Source: Leptospira broomii serovar Hurstbridge str. 5399
GTDB taxonomy: Bacteria; Spirochaetota; Leptospiria; Leptospirales; Leptospiraceae
Length of the DNA stretch: 64,000 bases
Direction of reading: 5' to 3'
Assembly (NCBI RefSeq): GCF_000243715.2
Contig: NZ_AHMO02000011.1
Coordinates: 124,001-188,000, forward strand
In this document: positions 20,274 to 29,133 of the stretch, one piece after another
How the letters are laid out: each line of letters opens with the position of its first letter
Numbering within the stretch: position 1 is the stretch's first letter
Translations under genes and position numbers: made by a program
Notes under the pieces: generated by a model
What the model was told of the DNA's origin: nothing
The model's input: only the letters and a program-made list of their open reading frames with translations
Databases searched by the model: none

Positions 20274-20702
20274 TTAATCGCCTACGTGTATTTTAACATC
20301 ATAAGGAGAAGGACGACCTTCGTCTCGTTCCAACCAGTATTTTAAACTTAAAAGAAAAGTTGCCCATTTGGTGCTACAATGATGCATAAACTCGACAGGA
20401 TTTTTCCAATTTGCATGAGTAAAAATTACGAATGTTTGGTTTTCTTTATATTCCAGCCTGAATTTAATCTCGGTATCCAACCACTCCTCGGGTCCTCGAA
20501 TACATCTCCACTTTATCGATTGGTAAGGCTGCAGCTCGATTACCTTCAAATCACAAAATCCGAGGAGAATCGTAGAGTTTAGTTCGGCATTTCCTTTTGT
20601 ATCCGAAACCCACCAATGACGTAACCCATCTATGCTCGATATACCTTCGAATACCTTTTTAATGGGTGATGCGATTCCAACTCTGTGAAGAATGTCAGAC
20701 AT
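20274..20702 (-). CDS. SRPBCC/AHSA1-like protein
   Basis: A 142-residue protein of the START/Bet v1-like (SRPBCC) superfamily. It has the opening strand HRVGIASPIKKVFEGISSID, the characteristic LRHWWVSDT, and a C-terminal long helix around WATFLLSLKYWLE that closes the hydrophobic cavity. AHSA1-like bacterial members often bind small hydrophobic ligands, and some are encoded with ArsR regulators, but none is adjacent here. It stands alone with its own upstream region. Ligand unknown. Confidence 0.85.
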   Translation of the reverse strand: MSDILHRVGIASPIKKVFEGISSIDGLRHWWVSDTKGNAELNSTILLGFCDLKVIELQPYQSIKWRCIRGPEEWLDTEIKFRLEYKENQTFVIFTHANWKNPVEFMHHCSTKWATFLLSLKYWLERDEGRPSPYDVKIHVGD

Positions 20703-20901
20703 TGTTTTTACCCCCTGAATGTAAATGAATTCGTGAGCCTAAAGGCATTACTCGATTCACCGACTTGTCAAACGAAATACTAAGCACACCTCAAGTGCAG
20801 ACAGTAAAGAAATATAATTTATAAATGTAAATAAATTCTTGCTCGATTCGAACGGCCCGTTTATTTTTTGAGCGATCGATTTTTACCGGACGAGGAATCT
20901 T

Positions 20902-22185
20902 ATGAGGATTTATTGGAATCTATTAATCCGCTTAACAATTGTGTTTATGGGACTATTGTCCGGAGAAATCGCTTCCCAATCTTTAAAAAAAATCGAAAGC
21001 TACAAAGTGCAAAATCGTGCGGACGCCTTTTTGAAATTAGATGCAAATCGGTACGTTTTAGTAGGTCAGAAGAACGAAAATTGGGATTCGTTAGAAAAGC
21101 ATAAAGTGACATTTCGCCTTTTCGATATGCGGGATAGAAAAACGTTCGATTTGTCTCCGCCAATCGCGGAATTTGCGGCGAGTAATCCGGATGTTTTCAT
21201 AGATGCCACACCTATTAGAACTTTTTCCAACGGTAGATCGTTCGTTCAATTTAATACTAATCTCGTTTTCTTTGACGGGACAAAGGGCGGCCTAATTCTT
21301 AAAAATCGGAGTAGACCGGGTCAGCCGAAGTCGATTGAGAGAACGATTTACTTAGATTGGGATATCGGTTCGAATAAAATAAATTGGAGTAAAACAATAT
21401 CTGAGTTGGATCAATTCGAAAACTTAGATATTAAAGTCGGTCCTAATTCGGTCGAATCCAAATCGATACTCCGAAATCTCATGATTTCAATCGGAATAGA
21501 TTCTAAGAATGGAATCTATTATTATCGGATCGAGAAAGATAAGGATAATTTGGGTTGGCCGTCTTCGATTTCAATCCTGAGTTTTTCGATCGATTCGAAA
21601 AAAATCGAAGAGGTTGCTTCCTTTTCCATAGAGAAAATTACCGGCGGCAATAATTTCTATTCTGAACTCGGAATTACCGCGAGTTCAGATTTCAGCAAGT
21701 TGGCTATTTTAGAATACTCCGAGCTGGTTTGGAAGAAACTTGTGAAAGGACATGTCTTGGATTTAAAAAGCGGTAAAATGATAGATTTCGCGATTCCCGT
21801 ATCTCCTTACGGAGTCGCGTTCGATCCTACAAATGAGAATCTTTTGATTTTAAGTAATGAGACGGGTAAGTTGGTAAAAACCAATTTATCGTCGTTAGAG
21901 CAAGAAACTTTCGATTCCATTAAAGGTGCTCGAAATTTAATTTTTTCGAATACGGGAAAATTTGTATTCGTTTTCGTTCACGGTGGATTAGTGGAAGTTA
22001 GGTCTTGGCCATCCTTAAAAAGCCTAAAAAAAATTTCCGTTTCCTCATTACAAACCGGTCAGTCGGCTTGGGAACCGGGTGGTTCCGTTTTCAGTAGTGA
22101 TGGAACCTACGCGACAATACCGGAAAGCGACGCAGTTTCACAATTGGGAAAATCGGGTTTTCATCTCTTTTCCATCAACGAATGA
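20902..22185 (+). CDS. Exported hypothetical protein, possible beta-propeller
   Basis: A 427-residue protein with a signal peptide (Arg near the start, hydrophobic core LLIRLTIVFMGLL, cleavage likely after the SGEIAS region). The rest is strand-rich with repeated blocks such as FDPTNENLLILSNETGKLVK and NLIFSNTGKFVFVFVHGGLV, which look like blades of a seven-bladed YVTN/WD-like propeller. GAGGAAT precedes the ATG. Not recognised as a named family. A periplasmic or surface location is likely. The neighbouring downstream gene is a membrane histidine kinase on the same strand, 237 bp away. Confidence 0.75.
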   Translation: MRIYWNLLIRLTIVFMGLLSGEIASQSLKKIESYKVQNRADAFLKLDANRYVLVGQKNENWDSLEKHKVTFRLFDMRDRKTFDLSPPIAEFAASNPDVFIDATPIRTFSNGRSFVQFNTNLVFFDGTKGGLILKNRSRPGQPKSIERTIYLDWDIGSNKINWSKTISELDQFENLDIKVGPNSVESKSILRNLMISIGIDSKNGIYYYRIEKDKDNLGWPSSISILSFSIDSKKIEEVASFSIEKITGGNNFYSELGITASSDFSKLAILEYSELVWKKLVKGHVLDLKSGKMIDFAIPVSPYGVAFDPTNENLLILSNETGKLVKTNLSSLEQETFDSIKGARNLIFSNTGKFVFVFVHGGLVEVRSWPSLKSLKKISVSSLQTGQSAWEPGGSVFSSDGTYATIPESDAVSQLGKSGFHLFSINE

Positions 22186-22422
22186 TTTATATTTGCCGAT
22201 CGATGCTTAATCCAATTATCTATATATGCTCGATCTTAAGATAAAAATTTGGCTTTAGTCTTTCGACTGTGTCATTCGTATGTATTAACGATTGCTTGTC
22301 GAGTTCGTAGTACGAATTGAATTTTTATCTTCTGCATCGAAAGTCCGTTTTCTTAATAAGCGGATTGACTTTGCGCCCATTCTTTATAGAATGCTTGTCG
22401 AGCTAATTGATCCAAACCGACG

Positions 22423-24726
22423 ATGCGCCGTATCTATATATTTTTTCTGCTTATCTCGATTTGCATAGGATGTAAGACTCAACCTAGTAGTTCTTCGGAA
22501 AAATCAAATGATGTGAAAATCGAATCCGGAACTTTAGATCTGCGAGTTTGGAATTCGGAATCATCGCCCCTACTATTGAATGGATCCTGGGAATTTTATT
22601 GGAATCAGTTCATCCCTACGTTCTTCCAAAATCGGAGCCCCGTTAAGTATTTTCCGATGCCGGGATTCTGGAATGGAAAAAGCATCGGTCAACAAGTCTT
22701 AAACCCCCAAGGATATGCAAGCTATCGTTTAAAACTACTTTTACCGGAAGAACGTTCATTATATGCGGTTTCTATTATTGATTTGGAGTCTGCGTATATT
22801 CTATTTGTTAACGGTAATATCGTAGGGAAAAACGGAATAGTCGGGACTTCGCGAGAAAAGGAAATCCCCGAATGGCGTCCCGCTGTTTATCCGTTTGAGA
22901 CCTCGGGAGAAACGGAATTACTTCTTCACGTTTCCAATTTCCACCACCAGTTGGGTGGAATCTGGCAAGGAATTTCTTTCGGAAAGGCCGACTCCCTTTT
23001 ATCGCATCAGCGTAACTCGATAGCATTGGAACTTTTTGTTGCAGGTTCGATCTTTATGATCGGAGTTTATCATTGTTTGATTTTTTTCGTTCGACGGAGG
23101 GAATTAACTTTTTTACAATTAGGTCTTTTTTGTTTTATAATGTCCGTCCGAAGCTTGGTAACGGGACAACGTTATATTTTACAGATTCTTCCCGATTTAT
23201 CCTGGGAATCGTTAGTGAGACTCGACTATTTAACGGTCTATGTAGGGGCGCCGGTCTTACATTGGTATCTGTTTACGCTTTTTAAAAAATACTATAATCG
23301 ATACGTGTTCGGTGTTTTTGCCTCTGTTTCGGGATTTTTCAGCGCACTTGTCTTATTTTTAGATCCTCTTATATTTACCAGATTCGCTACGATTTATCAT
23401 TTGGTCCTGCTCAGTTGCTCGATCTATTTTCTTTACATTAATTTTATAGCCGTTCTCCGTAAAGAAACGGGGGCTGCCGTCCTTTGGATAGGTTGGATTG
23501 CTTCCACTTTGGCAAACATAAACGATATACTCTATACATCGTCTATAATTAATTCCGGATATTTTTCGGCTATTGGACTACACATTTTTTTACTGACTCA
23601 TTCGTATTATCTCGCCGTTCGCTACGCTAATACTTTCAATTTAAGCGAAAGACTCGGTCAAAGAATGGAAAGCCTATTGACGATTACTCGAAATTTGAAC
23701 CGTTCGAATAGTAGGGAAACCGCAATTTGGACCGCTTTCTCAGGAATTCTTGATGCATTCAATATAAGAAGCGGGTATTGCGTATTTCTTTCTCAAACGG
23801 ATTCGGAGAAATTTATTCGACTACTTCCTGAGCCGAATTCGTTACCGGAAGCCGTTTTATCGGATGTTAATAAGGAGCTAGGTTCATTATCTGAATTGGA
23901 ACTCCTCGGAACTCGGTTACGTCTTCCGGTGCTTAGAGGAAATGAAATCCTCTGCGTTTTACAATGCGAAGGAATTAAGATCGAGGATCTAGAAAGAGAA
24001 AAACTGTACATTACGGGTGTTTGCGAATCTCTAAGCGTTGTCTTGGATAATATCGATAAGATTCGAGCGGAAGCGCTAGCCAGCGTTGGCCAAGCTGCAT
24101 CTGAAATCGTTCACGACATCAATCATCATTGTCAGGTAATCGGAATTCAGGTTCGTACCGCATTGCAAGAACCGCAGTCCGCTGGAGTAATTCTCGAGCA
24201 GATCGAAAGGGAGGCTTTATACATGAGAAATATGGCCTTGGACATTCTCGATTTCGCAAGAGAGCGAATTATTGTTCGTTTGGAAACGCATACTTTATCC
24301 GAGATTGCTAAGCGTATAGAGACAGATCTGTCCGATCAATTGAAAGATATACCTATCGAGTATAAAGTCGTCTTACGAGAAGAAGGTCTCGTTCGTATGG
24401 ACGTGGATAGGTTTCGTAGAGTCGTCTTAAATCTGACTCGAAATGCGGCTGCGGCCATGCAATCCGGTGGACTCTTTCAAGTCGTCATAGATCGGGAAGA
24501 CAATCGGCTCTATTTTATTTTTCAAGACAACGGACCCGGGATAAAGCCCGAATTACGAGGTAAATTGTTTCAACCGTTCGGTCTTATCGGAGGTGATCAG
24601 AAAGGTTCCGGATTAGGGTTGGCCGTGGTCCGAAGAATCGTACTCGCCCATGGAGGAGAAATTCATTTTTATTCGGAATTGGGAAAGGGAAGCCGATTTA
24701 CGATCGAGTTGCCTTCGAACGTTTGA
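22423..24726 (+). CDS. 7TMR-DISM sensor histidine kinase
   Basis: A 767-residue sensor. The N-terminus looks like a lipoprotein signal (hydrophobic run ending at Cys17, CIGCKT). An extracytoplasmic 7TMR-DISM jelly-roll domain follows (LNGSWEFYWNQF, YASYRLKLLLP, GIWQGISFG). Seven membrane helices lie between about residues 205 and 400, then a GAF-like stretch (410-540). The kinase core has the phosphoacceptor His in EIVHDINHH, LNLTRNAAAA, DNGPGI and GSGLGLAV. DISM receptors are thought to bind carbohydrate-like ligands. The NarL-type regulator at 24810 follows on the same strand after 83 bp and is the probable partner. Confidence 0.9.
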   Translation: MRRIYIFFLLISICIGCKTQPSSSSEKSNDVKIESGTLDLRVWNSESSPLLLNGSWEFYWNQFIPTFFQNRSPVKYFPMPGFWNGKSIGQQVLNPQGYASYRLKLLLPEERSLYAVSIIDLESAYILFVNGNIVGKNGIVGTSREKEIPEWRPAVYPFETSGETELLLHVSNFHHQLGGIWQGISFGKADSLLSHQRNSIALELFVAGSIFMIGVYHCLIFFVRRRELTFLQLGLFCFIMSVRSLVTGQRYILQILPDLSWESLVRLDYLTVYVGAPVLHWYLFTLFKKYYNRYVFGVFASVSGFFSALVLFLDPLIFTRFATIYHLVLLSCSIYFLYINFIAVLRKETGAAVLWIGWIASTLANINDILYTSSIINSGYFSAIGLHIFLLTHSYYLAVRYANTFNLSERLGQRMESLLTITRNLNRSNSRETAIWTAFSGILDAFNIRSGYCVFLSQTDSEKFIRLLPEPNSLPEAVLSDVNKELGSLSELELLGTRLRLPVLRGNEILCVLQCEGIKIEDLEREKLYITGVCESLSVVLDNIDKIRAEALASVGQAASEIVHDINHHCQVIGIQVRTALQEPQSAGVILEQIEREALYMRNMALDILDFARERIIVRLETHTLSEIAKRIETDLSDQLKDIPIEYKVVLREEGLVRMDVDRFRRVVLNLTRNAAAAMQSGGLFQVVIDREDNRLYFIFQDNGPGIKPELRGKLFQPFGLIGGDQKGSGLGLAVVRRIVLAHGGEIHFYSELGKGSRFTIELPSNV

Positions 24727-24809
24727 TTTCAATCGGAACATTTTCTAAAAGTATCACTTCTATTAACAATTGACCGATCGAATGGGACGAATACCTTCAG
24801 CAGTGGAAA

Positions 24810-25454
24810 ATGTTGAGTTTGAAGCGTAGTTTGTTTTTTGTCGATGATCATCCGCTTGTGCTTGCCGGTCTTGAAAATGCACTGATCGGAGCCGATGATT
24901 TTAGCATCGATGGAGTGGCGCGATCCCGCAACCAGGCGGAACGCAGATTGCGCACGGACCCTCTTCCGGATTTGACTCTGCTTGATATTCAACTTCCCGA
25001 TGGACCGGTATTTGCTTTGTTGGAGGAGCTTCATGCGGAGCGTCGAACGTTTCCGTTTGCGATCCTGACTTCCTCTCGAGATTGGGATCATTTGCGTCGC
25101 GCTGGACAATTGGGAGCCCGCGGCTACCTTCTAAAAGATGCGGAGCCGATGGAAATACTCTCATCGATCAGAAAAATGCTATCAGGAGAAAGGTTATTTC
25201 CCGATTTTCCGATCGGTGTACAAGTCTTGCCGGAAGAACTCATCCTCTCTTTCCATAAATTAACGGATAGGGAAAAGGAATTGCTTCGATATATCTCTAA
25301 AGGGTTTATGAATCGAGAAATCGCGGAGATACTCGGAATTAGTCTGCGAACAGTGGAAGCTCATCGGGCAAACGCGGCTGAAAAGCTGGGTGTCAAAGGG
25401 AGTATGCAATTCTCGACTATTATAGTGCAACTTCGAGATCTGCTAGATTCATAA
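24810..25454 (+). CDS. NarL-type response regulator
   Basis: A 214-residue receiver plus LuxR helix-turn-helix protein. The acidic pocket is FVDDHP, the phosphoacceptor Asp is in LTLLDIQLPDG, and LTDREKELLRYISKGFMNRE begins the DNA-binding domain (ISLRTVEAHRANAAEKLG is the recognition helix region). It follows the 7TMR-DISM kinase on the same strand and is likely its cognate regulator. The DNA-binding tail and receiver are both intact. Confidence 0.92.
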   Translation: MLSLKRSLFFVDDHPLVLAGLENALIGADDFSIDGVARSRNQAERRLRTDPLPDLTLLDIQLPDGPVFALLEELHAERRTFPFAILTSSRDWDHLRRAGQLGARGYLLKDAEPMEILSSIRKMLSGERLFPDFPIGVQVLPEELILSFHKLTDREKELLRYISKGFMNREIAEILGISLRTVEAHRANAAEKLGVKGSMQFSTIIVQLRDLLDS

Positions 25455-25589
25455 AATTGGAAAGTTTTATGAATTTTTGAATAACCGTAAGTAAATCACG
25501 TACAAGTATTCGGATCGATGTGGTTCCTACGAAATGTCAATCTCATGATCTTCGTTTATTCTGAATGACATAAATTCACCGGAGAGTGT

Positions 25590-25944
25590 ATGTCTTTTAA
25601 GAATAAACTATCAATCATTCCAATCGCTTTAGGATTCACCGTGCTTATTTGCAAGCTGTTCCAAGAGTAAAGGCGACAATAATAGTAGCCTTCTACTTCT
25701 TGCTGGCCTTGCCGGTTCGGGCGATAATCCGAACTGCGGGGTCATCGATTTCGGTACTCGTTACACCGGAACCACGGCTATAGCGCCTACAACTGCGGTC
25801 CGTTCGATTCAATTTCAGCAGATCACTAGCAATAAATTCATAAGAATTGCCTTGCTTGTAGACGTGTCAGAGGGCGCGGAATACACTGTGAGGTTCCCGT
25901 CTGGAGTCCCCGGCGGACAAAGCGCTTACAATAGTTTCGCCTGA
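25590..25944 (+). pseudogene. Small lipoprotein gene disrupted by a frameshift in the signal peptide
   Basis: An ATG at 25590 with GGAGAG 3-8 bp upstream opens a signal-peptide-like sequence (MSFKNKLSIIPIALGFTVL), but that frame stops at 25668-25670. In the +1 frame the sequence runs through LFASC, a good lipobox, into CSKSKGDNNSSLLLLAGLAG and stays open for 95 codons to TGA at 25942. Removing one base at about 25644 would join the frames into a lipoprotein of about 117 residues. The downstream body has no stop codons, so the lesion is recent, a sequencing error, or a recoding event. Convergent with the patatin gene, 2 bp apart. Confidence 0.75.
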
Positions 25945-25946
25945 AT

Positions 25947-26780
25947 TTAGGAGGATTGAAAAAGCGTCTTTGCTCGATCATATCCGAGATTGATCAACTT
26001 CTGAATAGACTCTTGTCGAGTATCTAAAATGGAGAAGAATCCGGATTCTTTTCCCGGCTCTATTAATATCGTGTCGGAGTCAAGTTTATCCAGACCGCTC
26101 CTCTCCCGATCGTTCAACAATATATCGATCGTCCTAATTAAATATCTAAAATAATTAGCGTTTGCCGGTAAAATCGGATCTAAAACTTTACTACAACTTA
26201 CGACAACGAACGAATTCGCTTTTGAATTAGAGACATCATTTTTTGCTAACTCTAAAGGAACGTTTTCCGTCAGTCCTCCATCTCCATATAGATAATCTTT
26301 AATTTGAACCGGAGGAAAAATACTTTGAACCGCCGAAGAAGCTTCAAGAACTCTCTTAAATTCGGGCAAGTTTTCTTTCGATAAAATGTACGATTCCTTG
26401 GTGCCGAGAGACATATTCGTCATGATAGCACCGAAGCGGATCCCGCTTTTTAATATCTTGGATGGATCCGTATACTTTTCGATTAATTTATATAGCGGAG
26501 CCGGATTTAACGCGGCGCGTTTCCAGTAGGATTGAAATATTCCCAGAGGCCATTGCTTAAAAAATGAGTTATTTTCTGAAAACGATCCCCATAACGCTTC
26601 AAGGCCTTCGTAATTATCCTGAGAAAGTAATGCGGAATTCAATGCTCCTGCCGACGTCCCGTAACAGCCGACAATATGCGCATTATTTTCTTTCATCCAT
26701 CGAATAACGCCGACTTCAAAAGCCGCCAATGCACCTCCACCTCCTAAAACGAGAGCGATTTTCTTTCCTTTGATATTCAT
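25947..26780 (-). CDS. Patatin-like phospholipase
   Basis: A 277-residue serine hydrolase. The nucleophile is Ser43 in GTSAG and the catalytic dyad Asp is Asp167 in GDGG. The oxyanion-hole loop reads GGGGALAAFE; the Arg of the usual GGGxRG is missing. No signal peptide, so it is cytoplasmic or membrane-associated. Patatins release fatty acids from phospholipids or lipid esters. It is monocistronic with a long 448-bp upstream region holding an inverted repeat. The family is clear; the natural substrate is unknown. Confidence 0.9.
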   Translation of the reverse strand: MNIKGKKIALVLGGGGALAAFEVGVIRWMKENNAHIVGCYGTSAGALNSALLSQDNYEGLEALWGSFSENNSFFKQWPLGIFQSYWKRAALNPAPLYKLIEKYTDPSKILKSGIRFGAIMTNMSLGTKESYILSKENLPEFKRVLEASSAVQSIFPPVQIKDYLYGDGGLTENVPLELAKNDVSNSKANSFVVVSCSKVLDPILPANANYFRYLIRTIDILLNDRERSGLDKLDSDTILIEPGKESGFFSILDTRQESIQKLINLGYDRAKTLFQSS

Positions 26781-27228
26781 TGTGTCCTTCCTCGTTAAAA
26801 CGTTTCGGGGATATGGTTTTTTATAGATCCTGGATTACCGGTCGATCTAAATGAATCCAGTTTTGATAATCGTATTTCGCCGTTGTAGAATTCAACATGG
26901 ACTTCTGCATAAATAACGAAAAATATGTCGGAAATAAAAAAATCGACAATAATAGTTCAACTAACGAAAAAAGGTGAAATTACATTTTAACGCTTAAGCG
27001 AATGTAATTCCATATTCCGAAAAACATCGCTAACTGAAATGCGGTTTATCATCTATACGAAAATTATTTTCTTGATGAAAATTAAATCCCTATCCGTCGT
27101 TTATGTTAGTTTGCGTCAAGACTTTCAACGGGCTAATCAAAATCCCATAATTGTGTAGTAACGAGAAAGCAAGTTCGTTATGAAGAAACTTATTGAACGC
27201 GTACAGCAATTATTATTTTGTTAGAATT
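26781..27228. other. Gene-free region upstream of the patatin gene
   Basis: AT-rich stretch of 448 bp without a credible gene. It contains the inverted repeat at 26979-27008. Nothing else was recognised. Confidence 0.7.
26979..27008. repeat. Inverted repeat ATTACATT / AATGTAAT with inner CGCTTAAGCG
   Basis: ATTACATT (26979-26986) pairs with AATGTAAT (27001-27008). The spacer contains the 10-bp palindrome CGCTTAAGCG (26991-27000). It may be an operator for the patatin gene 200 bp away or a terminator of unknown RNA. Confidence 0.6.
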
Positions 27229-27885
27229 TCACTGGACTAAGCCGTCTACCGTTGCTTGATCTAATACGCAATAATAGTAAAACGATTGTGTAGCTTTTAC
27301 CGAGTGGATAAAACCGAAAAATTCCTTCCAAAGCGCTCCGTCCCAAGTACTATCTATTACGCTGCAACCGGCACTTGCAGCATTTACCTCTTCTGACGGA
27401 GTCGATTTAGCATGAATATCAATGCCGAACCACCCGGTCTGGAAAACACTAGGTTTTTCTTCCTTCCAGGAAACCCAGGGCGATTGATCAGAATGCTCTT
27501 TGTATCTTTGAACCGTCACTTGTGAGTCTTGATTCAGCGCAGGATGCCCTCGGTGAATACCGATTTTATATTTATAGAGGCCTTCTTTTAATCGAGCGGT
27601 TCCTAACGGATTCATTGCCATACGTAACCAAGTCAATCCGGGATCTAAAGTAGCATTGTACGAATGGCATTCCAGTTGACTCGTCTTTCTTAGCAGAATC
27701 AGTGAGTCGTTATAAACGTTAATTTTGTCGTCATTCTTTGTTAAAAGGTTATTTGGAAGAGTATAACCTCGAATTCCAAAAATAACGAATTTATTATCGA
27801 GATCGATGATCGGTTTTCCGGATTGATCGTGATAGGTGCGGCTTTCATATTCGATTAGTTTGCTAGCCAAATCCGGCAAGTTCAT
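27229..27885 (-). CDS. Hypothetical protein, possible YkuD-like (L,D-transpeptidase) fold
   Basis: A 218-residue protein without a signal peptide or membrane segment. A strand-rich core (INVYNDSLILLRKTSQLECH, NATLDPG, GLYKYKIGIHRGHPALNQ) is followed by GIDIHAKS and, about 20 residues later, SAGCSVID. The spaced His and SxGC motif resembles the catalytic His and Cys of YkuD-type L,D-transpeptidases (HG...SHGC). The rest of the YkuD signature (R after the Cys) is not present. If it is an enzyme the likely substrate is peptidoglycan, yet the absence of an export signal argues for another role. Function not established. Confidence 0.55.
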   Translation of the reverse strand: MNLPDLASKLIEYESRTYHDQSGKPIIDLDNKFVIFGIRGYTLPNNLLTKNDDKINVYNDSLILLRKTSQLECHSYNATLDPGLTWLRMAMNPLGTARLKEGLYKYKIGIHRGHPALNQDSQVTVQRYKEHSDQSPWVSWKEEKPSVFQTGWFGIDIHAKSTPSEEVNAASAGCSVIDSTWDGALWKEFFGFIHSVKATQSFYYYCVLDQATVDGLVQ

Positions 27886-28362
27886 CTTTTTCTCGTCTCC
27901 ATTTAATTGATAAAGATCGAATAGTCGTCTTAAAGAATTTCGCGGCTCAGTTAAAATAAAAAACCGATCGGTAATGTATTTAACTGGTGCGCGCAGTAGA
28001 ATTTAATCCTAACTGCTAAACGATAACAAACATATATCCGTATTTGACCCCGGATCGCCCGATTTTTCTAGTTTGCGGCGAAAAGGCCACATTTTTTTAT
28101 TATTTTCTAAGAATTTAAACGGAAGGAAATTCTAAGAATGAAAATAAAGAAACGCGTGAGAAAAGTTTTAGTCCTGATGAATTGCTTCCGAGAAAATCGA
28201 ATTCATAACCCGTAACCCTTAGGAAAAAGTCTATAACTAGAAGTTTTGAATGAAATACTTTTGCTCTTAGGACAGCTTAATTCCAGATTCAAATATTCGC
28301 ATGATACGCCGCGTGACAAAGGTGAAAATCTCTTGATCGCTCCAGAAAGGAAGATGCACTGC
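27886..28362. other. Gene-free region with a possible tiny ORF
   Basis: A 477-bp stretch. The sequence TTCTAAGAAT occurs twice within 35 bp (about 28104 and 28130). A 25-codon Lys-rich reading frame (28138-28215) follows GGAAGGA but is too short to call. No other feature seen. Confidence 0.6.
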
Positions 28363-29127
28363 CTACACTGCCACTCTTTTATATAAAACTCCACCGATAA
28401 GAACGACCAAAAGCGACGCGATAAATAAGACTCCGAAATCTACTAATACTCCGAAGTTTGAGGGGAAGTCCAGCATTAACGAACGAAGCGCGTCTATCAC
28501 GTACGTGAGGGGATTTACATGGGAGACAACCTTAAGCCAATCGGGCATGATTTCGATCGGGTAGATAGCGTTGCTCGCAAAGAATAGCGGCATAGTCAAC
28601 AATTGACCTATTCCCATGAACCTTTCCCGAGTCTTAACTAAGCAAGCGATGATTAAGGAAAAAGTGGAAAAGAATATAGAGCCAAGAAAGACGAATAGTA
28701 AGACGCCTAAGATCTTAAAAATGTCCCAATGAATCGATACTCCTAAGATTAACGCTAAAAGGTAGATAATGACTACGATCGGGAGCGTACGGAATCCGGC
28801 TGAGATCGCTTTTCCCAAAACCATGGCGGTTCTCGGAGTCGGAGTGCTAAGCATCTTTTGGATGAGCCCGAGATCTCTCTCCCAAATTATTGCGATACCC
28901 GAAAAAATCGAAACGAACAAAACGCTCTGGGCGAGAATTCCAGGAGTCATAAAAGAAAGATAATCCGTTCGATTTGCTAAAAATGGCATTTTTGCAAAAA
29001 CTTGACCGAAAATCAACAACCAAAGAGCAGGCTGAACGGATCTTGTTATGATCTCCGACGGATCATGTATAATTTTTCTTATTTCCAGCTCGCTAATAAT
29101 TAATGTTTTATTAATAAAGTTAATCAT
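28363..29127 (-). CDS. ABC-2 type transporter permease
   Basis: A 254-residue membrane protein with about six hydrophobic segments (for example LWLLIFGQVF, TLPIVVIIYLLALILGVSI, GSIFFSTFSLIIACLV, FGVLFIASLLVVLIGGVLY) and the ABC-2 permease motif region near PLTYVIDALR. It forms the membrane channel of an exporter with the ATPase encoded 6 bp upstream. Such DrrAB-type pairs export drugs or lipids; the substrate here cannot be read from sequence. Confidence 0.9.
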   Translation of the reverse strand: MINFINKTLIISELEIRKIIHDPSEIITRSVQPALWLLIFGQVFAKMPFLANRTDYLSFMTPGILAQSVLFVSIFSGIAIIWERDLGLIQKMLSTPTPRTAMVLGKAISAGFRTLPIVVIIYLLALILGVSIHWDIFKILGVLLFVFLGSIFFSTFSLIIACLVKTRERFMGIGQLLTMPLFFASNAIYPIEIMPDWLKVVSHVNPLTYVIDALRSLMLDFPSNFGVLVDFGVLFIASLLVVLIGGVLYKRVAV

Positions 29128-29133
29128 TATTAA

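Noticed and set aside
28138..28215. 25-codon Lys-rich frame with a Shine-Dalgarno-like GGAAGGA
   Set aside because: Too short to support without expression or conservation evidence.
28203..28394. 63-codon minus frame after the ABC permease
   Set aside because: It overlaps the end of the permease gene, has no ribosome-binding site and no recognisable domain.
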